Shown piece after piece: positions 63,685-64,000 of a stretch of DNA of 64,000 nt (position 1 is its first letter; each line of letters opens with the position of its first letter). Source of the stretch: Hyaloraphidium curvatum (lineage: Eukaryota; Monoblepharomycota; Hyaloraphidiomycetes; Hyaloraphidiales; Hyaloraphidiaceae); assembly GCA_025558095.1 (NCBI GenBank), contig JAIVFI010000037.1, positions 124,001 through 188,000 of the forward strand. Direction: 5' to 3'. The notes under the pieces were generated by a model. That model saw nothing but the letters and a program-made list of their open reading frames with translations. It was not told the origin of the DNA and searched no databases. The position numbers and the translations under genes are program-made.

Positions 63685-63775
63685 CCCCCCACGATCGAAC
63701 GGGATCACGGAAGGGGAGGTGCGCACGGTCGTGGATACGGTGGTGGGCGGCTGTCGAATTGGCATGCGAGGGGAC
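63685..63775 (+). pseudogene. Remnant of the DegT aminotransferase 3' end, inverted
   Basis: The plus-strand frame reads SNGITEGEVRTVVDTVVG, matching the aminotransferase C-terminus SGITEGEVRRVVETVVG (minus strand, around 58650-58720). The nucleotide similarity extends past the reading frame (GGCATGCGAGGGGA shared). Nothing of the rest of the enzyme is present. It marks the far edge of the sugar cluster as an inverted duplication scar. Confidence 0.65.
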
Positions 63776-63837
63776 GGGGCGGTGGAGCCGGCGCGGATGT
63801 TGAACGCAATTGAATCGTAGCCGGCAAGGCGATCGAT

Positions 63838-64000
63838 CTATTTCGAACCCCGGCCCGAGACCCTGATGCTCTTTGTCCTGCTGTAGCTGGACGTCGGGCG
63901 GCTGCCCGCATCGATCGGGGTGCCCGCAGCGCCGTCGTCCGCGTCGTCGTTAGCGGCGGGGCCCCGGATCCGATCCAGCTCCTGCACGATGTCCTCGAAG
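63838..64000 (-). CDS. C-terminal end of an unidentified protein (continues beyond window)
   Basis: Reading inward from the right edge, the minus strand gives 53 codons of good bias (FEDIVQELDRIRG... SRPTSSYSRTKSIRVSGRGSK) and a TAG at 63838-63840. The segment is polar, Ser/Arg-rich and probably disordered, preceded by an amphipathic helix. It is partial at its 5' side; the protein cannot be named. Confidence 0.5.
   Translation of the reverse strand, partial: FEDIVQELDRIRGPAANDDADDGAAGTPIDAGSRPTSSYSRTKSIRVSGRGSK

Overview
The window looks like nuclear DNA of a GC-rich eukaryote, most likely an early-diverging (chytrid-like) fungus. Genes lie on both strands with short spacers. Most are broken by small introns, usually 45-65 nt (extremes 30 and about 160 nt), with GTGNGT-type donors, CTRAC branch sites and CAG acceptors. 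Codon third positions are strongly G/C. A fungal-type 2-isopropylmalate synthase, a SWEET transporter, a PDAT/LCAT-like acyltransferase, an F-box-like gene and MYND fingers fit this. A Monoblepharidomycete such as Hyaloraphidium would match the composition, but that is inference only. All exon joins below were made by eye from splice signals, frame and codon bias.

Layout. 1-7.2 kb: secreted SUEL-lectin protein (partial), RidA-family protein, ankyrin-MYND gene with frame breaks, MFS transporter. 7.2-16.4 kb: ARMT1-type DUF89 protein, two alpha/beta hydrolases, a broken F-box-like gene, a polytopic membrane protein, a SnoaL-like protein, a disordered protein. 16.4-22 kb: a C2 protein whose N-terminal 11-residue repeats are encoded by 33/66/99-nt exons, head-to-head with a 1032-residue LCAT/PDAT-like protein that carries a coiled coil inside its catalytic domain. 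22-31 kb: a decayed copy of a lectin gene tail, a CmcJ/GA4-desaturase-like gene, an L-type lectin-TM-SH3 protein, a MYND protein, a secreted Cys-module/beta-propeller protein. 31-41 kb: a large secreted mosaic protein, an HGG-type esterase, a broken paralogue of the MYND gene, a paralogue of the polytopic membrane protein.

41-50 kb: two head-to-head paralogous pentameric ligand-gated ion channel subunits lacking the Cys-loop cysteines, then a SWEET transporter and a CorA-like membrane protein. 50-57 kb: short-chain dehydrogenase, CS-domain/Pro-rich/RING protein, a hidden small three-exon gene, 2-isopropylmalate synthase, a poorly resolved repeat gene. 58.6-63.8 kb: a compact sugar-nucleotide-type cluster (DegT aminotransferase, two type II membrane glycosyltransferase-like proteins, a GNAT acetyltransferase) ending in an inverted remnant of the aminotransferase 3' end.

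Themes are surface and secreted recognition proteins (lectins, Cys modules, ion channels, glycosylation enzymes) and local duplication. Several genes carry apparent single-base deletions next to short homopolymers. These may be consensus errors in the assembly rather than true decay.
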